Assembly: GCA_003566935.1 (NCBI GenBank)
Contig: PXBM01000152.1
Location: forward strand, 1-29,719
Length of the DNA: 29,719 nucleotides
Direction: 5' to 3'
From: Syntrophomonadaceae bacterium
GTDB lineage: Bacteria; Bacillota; Dethiobacteria; DTU022
In this document: in pieces, positions 1-7,560 of the stretch
Layout: every line of letters begins with the position of its first letter
Numbering within the stretch: position 1 is the first letter of the stretch
Made by a program: the position numbers and the translations under genes
The notes under the pieces: model-generated
What the model saw: only the letters and a program-made list of their open reading frames with translations
Told to the model about the DNA's origin: nothing
Database searches by the model: none

Positions 1-313
1 AGGCTCCTGCCCAGAGCGACGGCACCCACTGCAGCTGGAAATCACCGGAAAGCAGGGCTGAGATAAAAGAGCCGATGATTATCCCGACCACCAACATCCA
101 CTGCCAGTCGATATTCAGCTTAATTTTTTTGTAGTAAAGCTTCCCTTCAACTTTCTTGCCAAAGATAACTCTTTCGATCATGCCGCTGGCTTTGGCAAAT
201 GGGGTTGAACAGGCAATCGGCTTTTTGGAGACTAGAAACGAGAACCAACTTAATATGCCGATACCGATACCGACCACATAAGGTGACCAGCGTACTTCAG
301 TTAAAAAATCCAT
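1..313 (-). CDS. YeeE/YedE-type sulfur transporter, N-terminal part (cut by window edge)
   Basis: Reading the minus strand from an ATG at 313 gives 104 open codons that run off the left edge, so only the N-terminus is visible. A GGGGGTGG ribosome site lies 6 bases before the ATG. The peptide shows two hydrophobic spans, roughly residues 9-30 and 67-87. Between them is a KKPIACSTPFAKASG stretch like the conserved loop of the YeeE/YedE (DUF395) family of membrane proteins that take up thiosulfate or other sulfane-sulfur compounds; the cysteine fits the sulfur-relay role known for that family. It starts 16 bases after the rhodanese gene stop, so the two are probably co-transcribed. The family call rests on this short stretch and the neighbour. 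Confidence 0.72.
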   Translation of the reverse strand, partial: MDFLTEVRWSPYVVGIGIGILSWFSFLVSKKPIACSTPFAKASGMIERVIFGKKVEGKLYYKKIKLNIDWQWMLVVGIIIGSFISALLSGDFQLQWVPSLWAGA

Positions 314-329
314 TAATATCCACCCCCAT

Positions 330-1781
330 TTATGATTTAGAGAAATGTTTTTCAACTTCGCTGTAATCAGAGAAGAACCTGGAACCGTGAGGGTTAACGC
401 AGACATGGCATTCACGGACATAGCCGGCGGCGCTGTAACCGGTCATTCCACCGGCCACGTTGATGATATCTTTGAAGCCGTGCTGTTTGAGAATACTCGA
501 CCCCAGGCTGGAACGGTTACCCGAGCTGCAGATAAGAACCGTTGTTTTATCCTGATCCAGTTCATTATAGCGGGTTCTCAGGTCTGCAACCGGTATATTT
601 ACAGAACCCTTGATGTGGCTGTCTTCATACTCCATGGAGGCGCGTACATCAAGTAAGACAAAGTTGTTATTGTCGTTAATCATATCGTGGAGTTCTTCGG
701 CTGAGATTATGCCAATGTGACTGGTGCGGTAGCCTCTGGTAGCCCAGGCATTCATACCGCCATCTAAGTATCCGACAATTTTTTCCATCCCTACCCGGTG
801 AGCCCAGGTGTTGGCTTCAAGCGCTTTCTTATAGTCATCTGCCACGAGCAGGATTTCTTTATCGGTGGGAACAACCCAGCCGGTGAAGGTGGGGAAGTTA
901 CCGTTGAGGTCAAGATGCCAGGCGCCGGCCAGGTGTTGACTGGCAAAGCCCTGGTAACAGCGAGAATCGATAACCGTTGTATTAGGGTTTTCCAGCTTTT
1001 CTTTAAATTGGGCCGGGCTCAGTTCTTCAATACGTGGCAAATCAGCAATCTTTACCGGTCCCTTTCGATTGATCTCACTGCAGCGGCTGAAATGGTCGGG
1101 TGCCGGCGGCATGTCGTGGGTAAGTGAATGTATAAACTCAGCCTTATCTTTGATTTGAAGGGCATCATTAAACCTGCGCTCATAACCGATCGTGCTCAGC
1201 CACTTTGCTCCCATCGCCCTGCCGCAGAGCGAACCGGCGCCGTGAGCCGGGTATACTTCAGCATAATCGGGCAGCTTCAAAAGTTTATTATGCAGGCTGT
1301 CGTAGAGTTTTTCGGCCAGTTCATCCGCCTTTCCGGGGAACAGATCAGGGCGTCCCACATCTCCAACAAAGAGGGTATCGCCGACGAAGACACCGATAGG
1401 ACTATCAGCACGGGATTTGTCGATGATCACATAGCTCAAGTGTTCCGGGGTATGGCCCGGGGTTTCCAGCACGTTAAGAACCATATCTTCGATTTCAACG
1501 CTGTCACCATCTGACAGGGGAACGTGATCAAAGGTACACTCTGCTGATTTTGCAATGTAAATTTTTGCTCCTGTCTTTTGCGCCAGATCCATGTGCCCGG
1601 AGATAAAATCGGCATGCAGGTGTGTCTGCATAATGTGAGTAATATCCACCCCCAGGCTTCTGGCCTCGTTGATATAGATATCGACATCGCGCCGGGGATC
1701 AATTACGGCGCAGGTGTTCTCTCCGGCCAGGATATATGAACTGTGTGCAATCTTTTCGAGAAAAAAATGTTTCAGTAACAT
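330..1781 (-). CDS. MBL-fold hydrolase with two rhodanese domains (persulfide dioxygenase-like)
   Basis: A 483-residue cytoplasmic protein. Residues 1-230 form a metallo-beta-lactamase domain of the ETHE1/glyoxalase-II type: THLHAD at 53-58, H110, D135 and H180 supply metal ligands. Two rhodanese-like domains follow (about 255-355 and 360-460). The first has no cysteine in its active-site loop and should be inactive; the second has the persulfide-forming cysteine C418 in the loop CSSGNRS. A short tail carries a CHVC pair (458-461). Such proteins handle glutathione- or low-molecular-weight persulfides and sulfane sulfur. The start is clear: TAGGAGGT lies 7 bases before the ATG. The next gene on the strand is a YeeE/YedE-type transporter, which supports a role in sulfur transfer or detoxification. 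Substrate is not determined. Confidence 0.9.
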   Translation of the reverse strand: MLLKHFFLEKIAHSSYILAGENTCAVIDPRRDVDIYINEARSLGVDITHIMQTHLHADFISGHMDLAQKTGAKIYIAKSAECTFDHVPLSDGDSVEIEDMVLNVLETPGHTPEHLSYVIIDKSRADSPIGVFVGDTLFVGDVGRPDLFPGKADELAEKLYDSLHNKLLKLPDYAEVYPAHGAGSLCGRAMGAKWLSTIGYERRFNDALQIKDKAEFIHSLTHDMPPAPDHFSRCSEINRKGPVKIADLPRIEELSPAQFKEKLENPNTTVIDSRCYQGFASQHLAGAWHLDLNGNFPTFTGWVVPTDKEILLVADDYKKALEANTWAHRVGMEKIVGYLDGGMNAWATRGYRTSHIGIISAEELHDMINDNNNFVLLDVRASMEYEDSHIKGSVNIPVADLRTRYNELDQDKTTVLICSSGNRSSLGSSILKQHGFKDIINVAGGMTGYSAAGYVRECHVCVNPHGSRFFSDYSEVEKHFSKS

Positions 1782-2450
1782 ATTAAAAACCTCCTAATTA
1801 AATTGTGCATTCTTTCTTGATAATCCAAGGATTTCTTCATCCTCTAACTCCATCACGCCTGCAAATATTTCAAGATATTAACCGGAGCAATTTCCCCACC
1901 TCATCTCACAGCTTGATTTTTCTTGCTTAGAGGAAAACCATCGGGTATACTTCCTTCCTAATAGATTCCGGATATCAGTTCATATTTGAACTGTCCTGAA
2001 TTTGCTTTTTGCTATTTTCATTCTCTGATGGTGACGCTAAAAACGTCATGTAAGTGCGCTAAACATAGTATCAAACAATATGCTAAGACAACTATTAGCA
2101 ATTCCAGATATTTTGTAAACGCAAGTTAAAAAAATACTTTTAAAGGAAGAAAGTTAGTATGATTTTGATTAAAATTATGATTTATAAATGGCTGGCTTAG
2201 CTTATTACCCATATACCCAATATGGATGAACAGCTGCACCGCCTGCCTGAGCCCAAGGTTATGCCATATTATACATTCCATGTTATCATATAGGTACTTA
2301 CATGGCGTGTAAGCCCTCCAAACGGTTAATGCTATAATATGTTTAAGGCTAACTTTTGTTAAGTCGAAAGACAGAATTAAATGCTGCTTTGCTCTTCAGT
2401 GCAGGAAAATATTGGCAGGCATGATGCCGATAGGAAACGGAGGAATTAAA
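1782..2450. other. 669-bp intergenic region between divergent genes
   Basis: No convincing protein or RNA gene is visible between the divergent rhodanese and DUF2937 genes. It is AT-rich in the middle. It holds an extended -10 element at 2330-2338 facing the DUF2937 gene and a small inverted repeat (TGACG/CGTCA, 2033-2049). Two very short ORFs (19 codons at 1794-1853 minus, 13 codons at 2159-2200 plus) are too short to support. About 100 bases of likely 5' leader precede the DUF2937 start; I do not recognise a riboswitch in it. Confidence 0.5.
2330..2338 (+). promoter_or_regulatory. Extended -10 promoter element for the DUF2937 gene
   Basis: The bases TGCTATAAT form an extended -10 (TGn plus a perfect TATAAT) about 110 bases before the DUF2937 start. 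No good -35 hexamer lies 16-18 bases upstream, which is tolerable for extended -10 promoters. The predicted leader is about 105 bases long. Confidence 0.5.
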
Positions 2451-2990
2451 ATGCTTAAACTGCTGCGCCACCCAATAAAATTCCTGGACGGAATTGCCGA
2501 CCGTATTGTTACAGTGCTCGGGGCGGTATCACTTTCCCAGTTCCCCCAGTTTTACGGCCAGTATATGCAGCGGCTGGGCGGGCACCTTGATGAAGCCAGG
2601 CGGGCTCTCGAACAATATATCCAGGCGGCCGGGAATCTTAACATGTCCCTTGAGGAATACATCACTGAACACCTGGAGTCGGAAAGTGATGTTTTCATCT
2701 CTACCGGAAAGGTAATTCAGGACCTGGCAAATAGGGTGGAAACCCTGGAGCAGTCTTACATCGCTTTGCAGGACGCCACAATTTATAATCGCTGGTTTGT
2801 TTTCATGAGAGAAGTTGACTGGTCCATCGCCGCAGGAACCTGGGATAATTTTATGCCAGGGGTCCCGACCACTGTGGAAGGACTGACCTATGCTGTGGCT
2901 GGTTTACTGATCGGATGGGGATTATATCTTCTTTTTAAAACAGCTATCACTATTCCGGTAAAAGCGGTAAATGCAAGAAGAAAGGGTTAA
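2451..2990 (+). CDS. DUF2937 family membrane protein
   Basis: A 179-residue protein. The start chosen is the ATG at 2451 because GGAGG sits 7 bases before it; an upstream in-frame ATG at 2412 has no such site. The N-terminal half carries the features I associate with DUF2937: a short amphipathic start, then LSQFPQFYGQYMQRLGGHLD followed by a helical stretch (about 45-125). A hydrophobic segment, AVAGLLIGWGLYLLFK (about 150-170), is followed by a basic tail ending ARRKG, so the C-terminus probably faces the cytoplasm. The family is uncharacterised; a membrane-associated role is all that can be said. It is a single-gene unit with its own extended -10 promoter and is followed by a pseudogene fragment, not a partner. 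Confidence 0.75.
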   Translation: MLKLLRHPIKFLDGIADRIVTVLGAVSLSQFPQFYGQYMQRLGGHLDEARRALEQYIQAAGNLNMSLEEYITEHLESESDVFISTGKVIQDLANRVETLEQSYIALQDATIYNRWFVFMREVDWSIAAGTWDNFMPGVPTTVEGLTYAVAGLLIGWGLYLLFKTAITIPVKAVNARRKG

Positions 2991-3068
2991 ACCTACTACT
3001 TCATGAAATAAATACTATCTGGTCAAACCGTATAGCAGTTCAGCTTTAACAATTGCAGCAATCTTAAT

Positions 3069-3277
3069 TTCACTTCCACTGTATATTATACCGATATGAC
3101 CACTAAAGCTGACAGGAGCCTGCTGATGCTGATAAGTTTAGGGAAGTTCATAACAAGAATACCGGTTACATTTTAGACCACGGCGAGTATTTAGGTCTGG
3201 GCTGCAGAAAGCATGATCTGAAAACCTTCTGGATCAAGCAGAGAAAACAATTTAATAGCGCCATACTTCTGAAATAA
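3069..3277 (+). pseudogene. Internally deleted copy of the DUF362-ferredoxin gene
   Basis: This stretch matches the two ends of the intact gene at 4536-5672. The first part equals its codons 2-19 and the second its last ~45 codons, joined at the shared heptamer CCTGCTG (3119-3125). In the intact gene this heptamer occurs at 4586 and 5532, so 946 bp are missing, including all eight ferredoxin cysteines. The loss shifts the frame, and the ATG is replaced by TTC. The C-terminal piece is still readable to a TAA at 3277 and agrees with the intact protein at about 34 of 42 residues. Similarity continues a little into the 3' flank (TTAATAAGTAA followed by CAGGCTTGA). It is a decayed tandem duplicate, now separated from the intact copy by the YtxH/DUF948-like pair. 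Confidence 0.88.
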
Positions 3278-3321
3278 GTTAATAAGTAAGTAGTCAGGCT
3301 TGAGGACACTTATTGAAATTT

Positions 3322-3362
3322 TGCAGGCAAGGTTTGATTGAAAACAACAAACTTTGCCTGCA
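3322..3362. terminator. Stem-loop, possible bidirectional terminator
   Basis: A 15-base arm (3322-3336) and its complement (3348-3362) pair with one G-T mismatch around an 11-base loop. It lies just beyond the stop of the minus-strand DUF948-like gene (3397) and after the plus-strand pseudogene. Neither side has a long T run, so intrinsic termination would be weak; it could instead protect the 3' end of the mRNA. Confidence 0.5.
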
Positions 3363-3396
3363 TGTAAAATAATTCATTTGTGGCATAAATGATCGC

Positions 3397-3843
3397 CTAT
3401 CTTTTACTTAACATCTCCAGGAAGATCCGAAAACCTTCACTGACGATTCTTACGTAGCTGAGAATATCTTCCGTATTCTCCTGCACATTACTGGCAGTTT
3501 CGATCAGGCTTGTATTTACTATGTCTACGGAATAATCTACCTTTTCGCCAGTACTTTTCAGAGTTGAAGACAGGCTGTGAATATTGTCAATTGTTTCAGG
3601 TATCTGAACGTCAATAACTTCCTTGTTTTTATAAACAGAATTGCTGATTTCGTTGATGTTTTTCATGGAGTTCGTTGCGTTATTAATGATCTCCTGAATA
3701 TTTTTTTCATTGTCATTGATGTGTTTATTTATAAAAAGCGCCACTTTGTTGATGCTGTTTAGGGTTATAATTAGATAGATACCGGCTACAAACAACACCA
3801 GCATCACAAGAAATATACCGAGTTCCTGCAGTGAAATGTACAT
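3397..3843 (-). CDS. Membrane-anchored coiled-coil protein (DUF948-like)
   Basis: A 148-residue protein with one N-terminal membrane span (about 8-28, IFLVMLVLFVAGIYLIITL). A long hydrophilic helical region rich in N, S, I and E follows (about 30-140), with the heptad-like spacing of a coiled coil. This layout is that of DUF948/YtxG-type proteins, which typically sit beside YtxH genes in Gram-positive bacteria. The ATG at 3843 is preceded by AAGGGGTGATC, which overlaps the stop of the YtxH-like gene 6 bases upstream, so the two are translated as a pair. A role in the envelope or stress response is inferred from that pairing only. The stem-loop at 3322-3362 follows it. Confidence 0.65.
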   Translation of the reverse strand: MYISLQELGIFLVMLVLFVAGIYLIITLNSINKVALFINKHINDNEKNIQEIINNATNSMKNINEISNSVYKNKEVIDVQIPETIDNIHSLSSTLKSTGEKVDYSVDIVNTSLIETASNVQENTEDILSYVRIVSEGFRIFLEMLSKR

Positions 3844-3849
3844 TTATGA

Positions 3850-4284
3850 TCACCCCTTCTTTACTTTCGTGTCTTTATCGATCTTTTCTTTAGATTCTTT
3901 CACTGCTTTCTTCATATCTTTTTTTGCTTCCTTCACCGCATCTTGAATTTCATCTTTACCGAGAACGACGGCTTCTTCGATAGCTTCTTTTTCTTGCATT
4001 TTCTCTTCGACCTTGTCGCTTACTTTATCACGCGCATCTTCAACTTTATCTTCCACTTTTTCCTTGATATTATGAAATTCCTCTTTACTTTTGTCTAATG
4101 CATTCTTCGCTTTTTCGCTAATCTCTTTCCTGGTTTCTTTCCCCGCCTTAGGTGCTAATAGAATTCCGGCTGTTAAACCTACTGCAGTCCCCACAGCCAA
4201 ACCGGTAGCCACCTTTGCTACAGCCTCTTTTTTCTCCTGTTTTTTCTTTTCATCTTTAACTTTTTGCAAATAATCTTTTAACAT
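3850..4284 (-). CDS. YtxH domain-containing protein
   Basis: A 144-residue protein from the ATG at 4284; an in-frame ATG two codons earlier (4290) is only 3 bases from the AGGAGG site, while 4284 is 9 bases away. After a lysine/glutamate-rich start comes a short glycine-rich hydrophobic segment (about 25-46) ending in GILLAPKAGKETR, the signature of YtxH proteins. The remaining 95 residues are almost entirely charged (K/E/D) and should form a long helix. The family is widespread in Bacillota and often stress-induced; the molecular role is unknown. It is first in a two-gene unit with the DUF948-like protein. No paralogue is seen in the window. Confidence 0.82.
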   Translation of the reverse strand: MLKDYLQKVKDEKKKQEKKEAVAKVATGLAVGTAVGLTAGILLAPKAGKETRKEISEKAKNALDKSKEEFHNIKEKVEDKVEDARDKVSDKVEEKMQEKEAIEEAVVLGKDEIQDAVKEAKKDMKKAVKESKEKIDKDTKVKKG

Positions 4285-4307
4285 AATCATTCTCCTCCTG
4301 TAAGCAT

Positions 4308-4336
4308 TTTATTTGCCCTTAACAAAAATTAGTCAA
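4308..4336 (-). promoter_or_regulatory. Candidate promoter for the ytxH-like pair
   Basis: On the minus strand TTGACT (4331-4336) and AATAAA (4308-4313) are separated by 17 bases. The leader would be only about 16 bases, just enough for the AGGAGG site, so the assignment is tentative. Confidence 0.3.
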
Positions 4337-4397
4337 TTTGGGCACACAATGCTCGGCATGCTATCCATCTGCTTTTATGGTATCCGTAAGAGTGCTT

Positions 4398-4416
4398 ATA
4401 TTGCTATTAGCAATAT
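4398..4416. repeat. Perfect 7-bp inverted repeat in a divergent promoter region
   Basis: ATATTGC and GCAATAT flank a 5-base spacer. It lies midway between the divergent YtxH-like and DUF362 genes and could be an operator for a dimeric regulator. No regulator gene is nearby, and AT-rich DNA gives such repeats by chance. Confidence 0.3.
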
Positions 4417-4485
4417 CCCCATTATTCAGTAAGCAATTACATAATAACCGTTATCCACATTTAAAAGGATTTTTTTACAACAACC

Positions 4486-4514
4486 TTGAATTGCTTTTAC
4501 AGCGCAACTAAATA
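4486..4514 (+). promoter_or_regulatory. Weak candidate promoter for the DUF362-ferredoxin gene
   Basis: TTGAAT (4486-4491) and TAAATA (4509-4514) are 17 bases apart, ending about 20 bases before the start codon. Both hexamers are imperfect (4/6 and 3/6), so this is only a suggestion. Confidence 0.25.
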
Positions 4515-4535
4515 TTCTTAAAGGGATGATGTTCA

Positions 4536-5672
4536 ATGACTTCCACAGTATATTATACCGACATGACCACTAAGGCTGACAGGAGCCTGCTGGAGAAAAC
4601 CAGGGAAGCAGCAAAAAGGTCCAGCATCACTAATTATATAGAAAAGGATGACCTGGTCGCTATCAAGCTCCATTTTGGCGAACCGGGAAACCTTGCCTTT
4701 ACCCCTCCTCCCCTGCTCAAAATTATTACAAATATGGTCAAAGAAAAGGGCGGAAAACCCTTTTTAACCGATGCCAACACCCTGTACAGAGGCAAAAGAC
4801 GTAACGCTGTCGATCATATTGAAACGGCAATCAAGAACGGCTTCACCTATGAAACTGTCGGTGCTCCCGTTATTATTGCCGATGGTTTAATCGGGGCCGA
4901 TTATGTTAATGTTGAGGTTGGTGGAAAGCACTTTGATACTGTAAAAATTAGCAGCGCCGTACACCAGGCTGACGCGATCATTGCAGTAAGTCACGTGAAA
5001 GGTCACGAACTGTTTGGCTTTGGCGGAGCACTAAAAAACTTAGGGATGGGCTGCGGCAGTCCCTCCGGTAAACAGACCATGCACTCCGACATGGTGCCTA
5101 AAGTAGACCCTGAAAAATGTATTGCCTGCGGAACCTGCATTAAATACTGCCCGGAGGATGCCATATCCAGGGTAGAGGATGACAAGGCTTTTATCGATGA
5201 AGAACTCTGCATCGGGTGCGGAGAATGCGTAGCTTTTTGTCCGGTTGAGGCCATTCCGATTAACTGGAAAACTGATGAGGCTACAATCCAGGAAAAGACC
5301 GCTGAATATGCTTGCGGGGTGGTCAAACCGAAGCAGGGCAAAACGGGCTTTATTAACTACGTTATGAATGTTACCCCGGATTGCGACTGTGCACCGTGGA
5401 ATGATATCCCGATCGTTTCAAACCTTGGCATCCTTGCCTCTACGGATCCAATAGCTGTGGACCAGGCCTCTCTGGATATAATCAACCAGGCACCCGTGAT
5501 CAGTAATTCAGTTTTAGGTAAAAAAAATGAACCTGCTGATGCTGATAAATTCAGGGCCGTGCATAAAAAGAATACCGGCTATATTTTAGACCACGGCGAA
5601 TTTTTAGGTATGGGCAGCAGAAAACATGAGCTGAAAACTTTTTGGATGAAGCAGAGCAAAACGGTTGGATAG
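4536..5672 (+). CDS. DUF362 domain protein with two [4Fe-4S] clusters
   Basis: A 378-residue protein. An N-terminal DUF362 domain (about 1-185) includes KLHFGEPGN and the KGHELFGFGGALKNLGMGCG region. Next is a bacterial two-cluster ferredoxin module with C195/198/201/205 and C225/228/231/235, each followed by P as in classic CxxCxxCxxxCP motifs. The DUF362 fold continues to the C-terminus (PWNDIPIVSNLGILASTDPIAVDQAS). No signal peptide is seen. The family is common in anaerobes and presumed to transfer electrons; the substrate is unknown. The ATG is preceded by AAAGGGA at 9 bases. It stands alone, 251 bp from the divergent YtxH-like gene. A deleted relic of the same gene lies 1.3 kb upstream, so this is the surviving member of a duplication. 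Confidence 0.88.
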   Translation: MTSTVYYTDMTTKADRSLLEKTREAAKRSSITNYIEKDDLVAIKLHFGEPGNLAFTPPPLLKIITNMVKEKGGKPFLTDANTLYRGKRRNAVDHIETAIKNGFTYETVGAPVIIADGLIGADYVNVEVGGKHFDTVKISSAVHQADAIIAVSHVKGHELFGFGGALKNLGMGCGSPSGKQTMHSDMVPKVDPEKCIACGTCIKYCPEDAISRVEDDKAFIDEELCIGCGECVAFCPVEAIPINWKTDEATIQEKTAEYACGVVKPKQGKTGFINYVMNVTPDCDCAPWNDIPIVSNLGILASTDPIAVDQASLDIINQAPVISNSVLGKKNEPADADKFRAVHKKNTGYILDHGEFLGMGSRKHELKTFWMKQSKTVG

Positions 5673-5786
5673 TAACTTGCTTCAGCAATATGTTAATAAG
5701 TAATTGGCAGGCTTGAAGACAAACTGCCAGAATGAATATGAGTGATCTATACCACCACATTTTCGATTACTTACTGTGTTTCTGCA

Positions 5787-5795
5787 TGGTAGAAT
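5787..5795 (+). promoter_or_regulatory. Candidate extended -10 for eda
   Basis: TGGTAGAAT is a TGn-extended -10 with 5/6 match, 38 bases before the TTG start of eda. No clear -35 is present. It suggests eda has its own promoter, separate from the DUF362 gene 161 bp upstream. Confidence 0.35.
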
Positions 5796-5833
5796 GGTTT
5801 ATAAAACTAAAATGCCATCGAGGAGGAACGAAA

Positions 5834-6487
5834 TTGCAGGAAAAAGTAGCTGTGTATAATCGTATCCGCAAAACTGGAATTATTGCTGTTATTAGAGCCA
5901 GCTCATCGGAAAATGCTCTGAAAATTACTGAAGCAGTAAAAGAAGGCGGAATAGATGTTATAGAGATTACATTAACTGTTCCTGGTGCAATAGATACTAT
6001 CAAAACATTATCAAAAAGCTTTAATGAAGAGGAAATTCTCCTGGGAGCCGGGACTGTTCTGGATCCGGAATCTGCCAGACTGGCCATGCTGTCCGGGGCA
6101 AAATTCATAGTAAGCCCTTCCCTAAGCCTGGATGTTATAAAAACATGCAATCGTTACCAGGTATTAAATATGCCCGGATGTATGACAGTAACTGAAATGG
6201 TTGGCGCACTTGAAGCCGGTGCAGATATAATCAAACTTTTCCCGGGCAGTATTTTAGGACCAAAATCCGTGAAAGCTTTTAGAGGGCCCCTACCACAAGC
6301 ACAGTTTATCCCAACGGGTGGTGTAAACCTGGAGAATGCATCAGAGTGGTTAGAAAATGGTTGTCTTGCCGTAGGGATAGGATCTGAATTAACTGCCGGT
6401 AGCGATAATGGCCTTTTTAGCGAAATAACCGAAAAGGCTCGTCAATTCAGAAATGTAGTTAAAAAGTTTCACATGCAGGATAGCTAA
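5834..6487 (+). CDS. eda: 2-dehydro-3-deoxy-phosphogluconate (KDPG) aldolase
   Basis: A 217-residue class I aldolase that splits 2-keto-3-deoxy-6-phosphogluconate into pyruvate and glyceraldehyde 3-phosphate. The start is the TTG at 5834: GAGGAGG lies 7 bases before it, and the protein from there has the family's usual length (about 213). A longer open frame begins at 5732, but its extra 34 residues look unlike any Eda. Visible family features are IIAVIRA (16-22), the catalytic glutamate E44 in VIEITLTVP, the Schiff-base lysine K134 in IIKLFPGS, and the phosphate-binding PTGGV (160-164). It converges on kdgK with 8 bases between the stops, so the two enzymes of KDG breakdown are neighbours on opposite strands. 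Confidence 0.93.
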   Translation: MQEKVAVYNRIRKTGIIAVIRASSSENALKITEAVKEGGIDVIEITLTVPGAIDTIKTLSKSFNEEEILLGAGTVLDPESARLAMLSGAKFIVSPSLSLDVIKTCNRYQVLNMPGCMTVTEMVGALEAGADIIKLFPGSILGPKSVKAFRGPLPQAQFIPTGGVNLENASEWLENGCLAVGIGSELTAGSDNGLFSEITEKARQFRNVVKKFHMQDS

Positions 6488-6495
6488 TAAAAGCG

Positions 6496-7524
6496 TTATC
6501 GCTGAACTCTTCCTGATGCATCCCCTTTCATCAGCAGCTCAACTTCAGCTGATGTAATAAGGTTATAATCTCCTGGAATAGTATGCTTCAGACAGGATGA
6601 AGCAGCCGCAAATTCTATAGCATCTTTGTGCTTTTTATCACTGAGAAAACTATAAATCAGACCCGCTCCAAAAGAATCTCCTCCACCGACACGATCTACT
6701 ATCGGGATAATATCGTATCTCTTTGAAATATAAAAATCAGTACCATCATATAAAAGACCGGACCAGCCGTTATGTGAAGCTGAAAAGCTTTCCCGCAGGG
6801 TTATGGCAACATATTTAAAGCCGAACTCTTTCTTTAATTTTTTCGCCACTTCTTTGTAGGATGAACCATCAACTTTGCCTTCTGAAATGTTTGCCGCCTC
6901 AGCTTCGATCCCAAAAACCTTTGCTGCGTCTTCTTCATTAGCAATACATAAATCCACATTTTCAACTAAAGCTGACATAATTTTTTTTGCTTTGTCAGTG
7001 GACCAAAGATTTTTACGGTAATTTAGATCCACGCTAACACTCACACCTGCCTTTTGTGCAGCCCAAACTGCCTCTCTAGTGATAGAAGCAGCATTTTCTC
7101 CAAGAGCCGGTGTTATACCTGTAAAGTGGAACCAAGAAGTATTATTAAATATCTTTTCCCAGTCAAAATCTGAAGGAACTGCTTCTGCTAGAGAAGAGTT
7201 TGCCCTGTCATAGATCACTTTTGAAGGCCGTTGTGCCGAACCGCTTTCGAGGTAATAGATGCCAAGCCTATTGCCACCTTTAGCAACATAGCTGGTATCA
7301 ACTCCGTAACGTTGCAAACTGCCTATTGCTGCCATACCAATTAAACTGTCAGGAACCCTGGTGACATAGAAAGCATTCATATTAAATTGGGCCAGCGATA
7401 CAGCAACATTTGCTTCACTACCGGCGTAGGTTACATCAAAAGCCTGGGCCTGCTGAATACGCTGATGCCCGGGGGTAGAAAGTCTGAGCATTATTTCTCC
7501 GAAAGTCACGACTTTTTTATTCAT
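6496..7524 (-). CDS. kdgK: 2-keto-3-deoxygluconate kinase (PfkB family)
   Basis: A 342-residue ribokinase-family sugar kinase, likely phosphorylating 2-keto-3-deoxygluconate to KDPG in the cytoplasm. N-terminal VTFGEIMLRLSTPG (6-19) and AGSEANVAVSLAQ (34-46) are typical of KDG kinases. NYRKNLW (168-174) is the substrate and ATP-lid region, and DRVGGGDSFGAG (277-288) carries the catalytic base D283 and the anion hole. The ATG follows AAGGAG at 7 bases. It is the last gene of the long minus-strand series, 36 bp after the cytosolic toroid-like protein. The adjacent KDPG aldolase makes the KDG assignment much more likely than another PfkB substrate such as fructose. Confidence 0.9.
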   Translation of the reverse strand: MNKKVVTFGEIMLRLSTPGHQRIQQAQAFDVTYAGSEANVAVSLAQFNMNAFYVTRVPDSLIGMAAIGSLQRYGVDTSYVAKGGNRLGIYYLESGSAQRPSKVIYDRANSSLAEAVPSDFDWEKIFNNTSWFHFTGITPALGENAASITREAVWAAQKAGVSVSVDLNYRKNLWSTDKAKKIMSALVENVDLCIANEEDAAKVFGIEAEAANISEGKVDGSSYKEVAKKLKKEFGFKYVAITLRESFSASHNGWSGLLYDGTDFYISKRYDIIPIVDRVGGGDSFGAGLIYSFLSDKKHKDAIEFAAASSCLKHTIPGDYNLITSAEVELLMKGDASGRVQR

Positions 7525-7560
7525 AAGATAGCTCCTTCCAAATGAAAAATAATAAATTCA

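Noticed and set aside
345..1514. Open frames on the plus strand opposite the rhodanese gene
   Set aside because: They are antisense shadows of a well-supported gene, without ribosome sites or family motifs.
1794..1853. 19-codon ORF on the minus strand just before the rhodanese gene
   Set aside because: It has no ribosome site and no recognisable sequence; its stop merely overlaps the next gene's Shine-Dalgarno region.
2159..2200. 13-codon ORF with an AAAGGAAG site in the 1782-2450 gap
   Set aside because: Too short and AT-rich; no downstream gene within coupling distance.
5732..5833. N-terminal extension of KDPG aldolase
   Set aside because: The extra residues are unlike the family and the strong GAGGAGG site serves the TTG at 5834.
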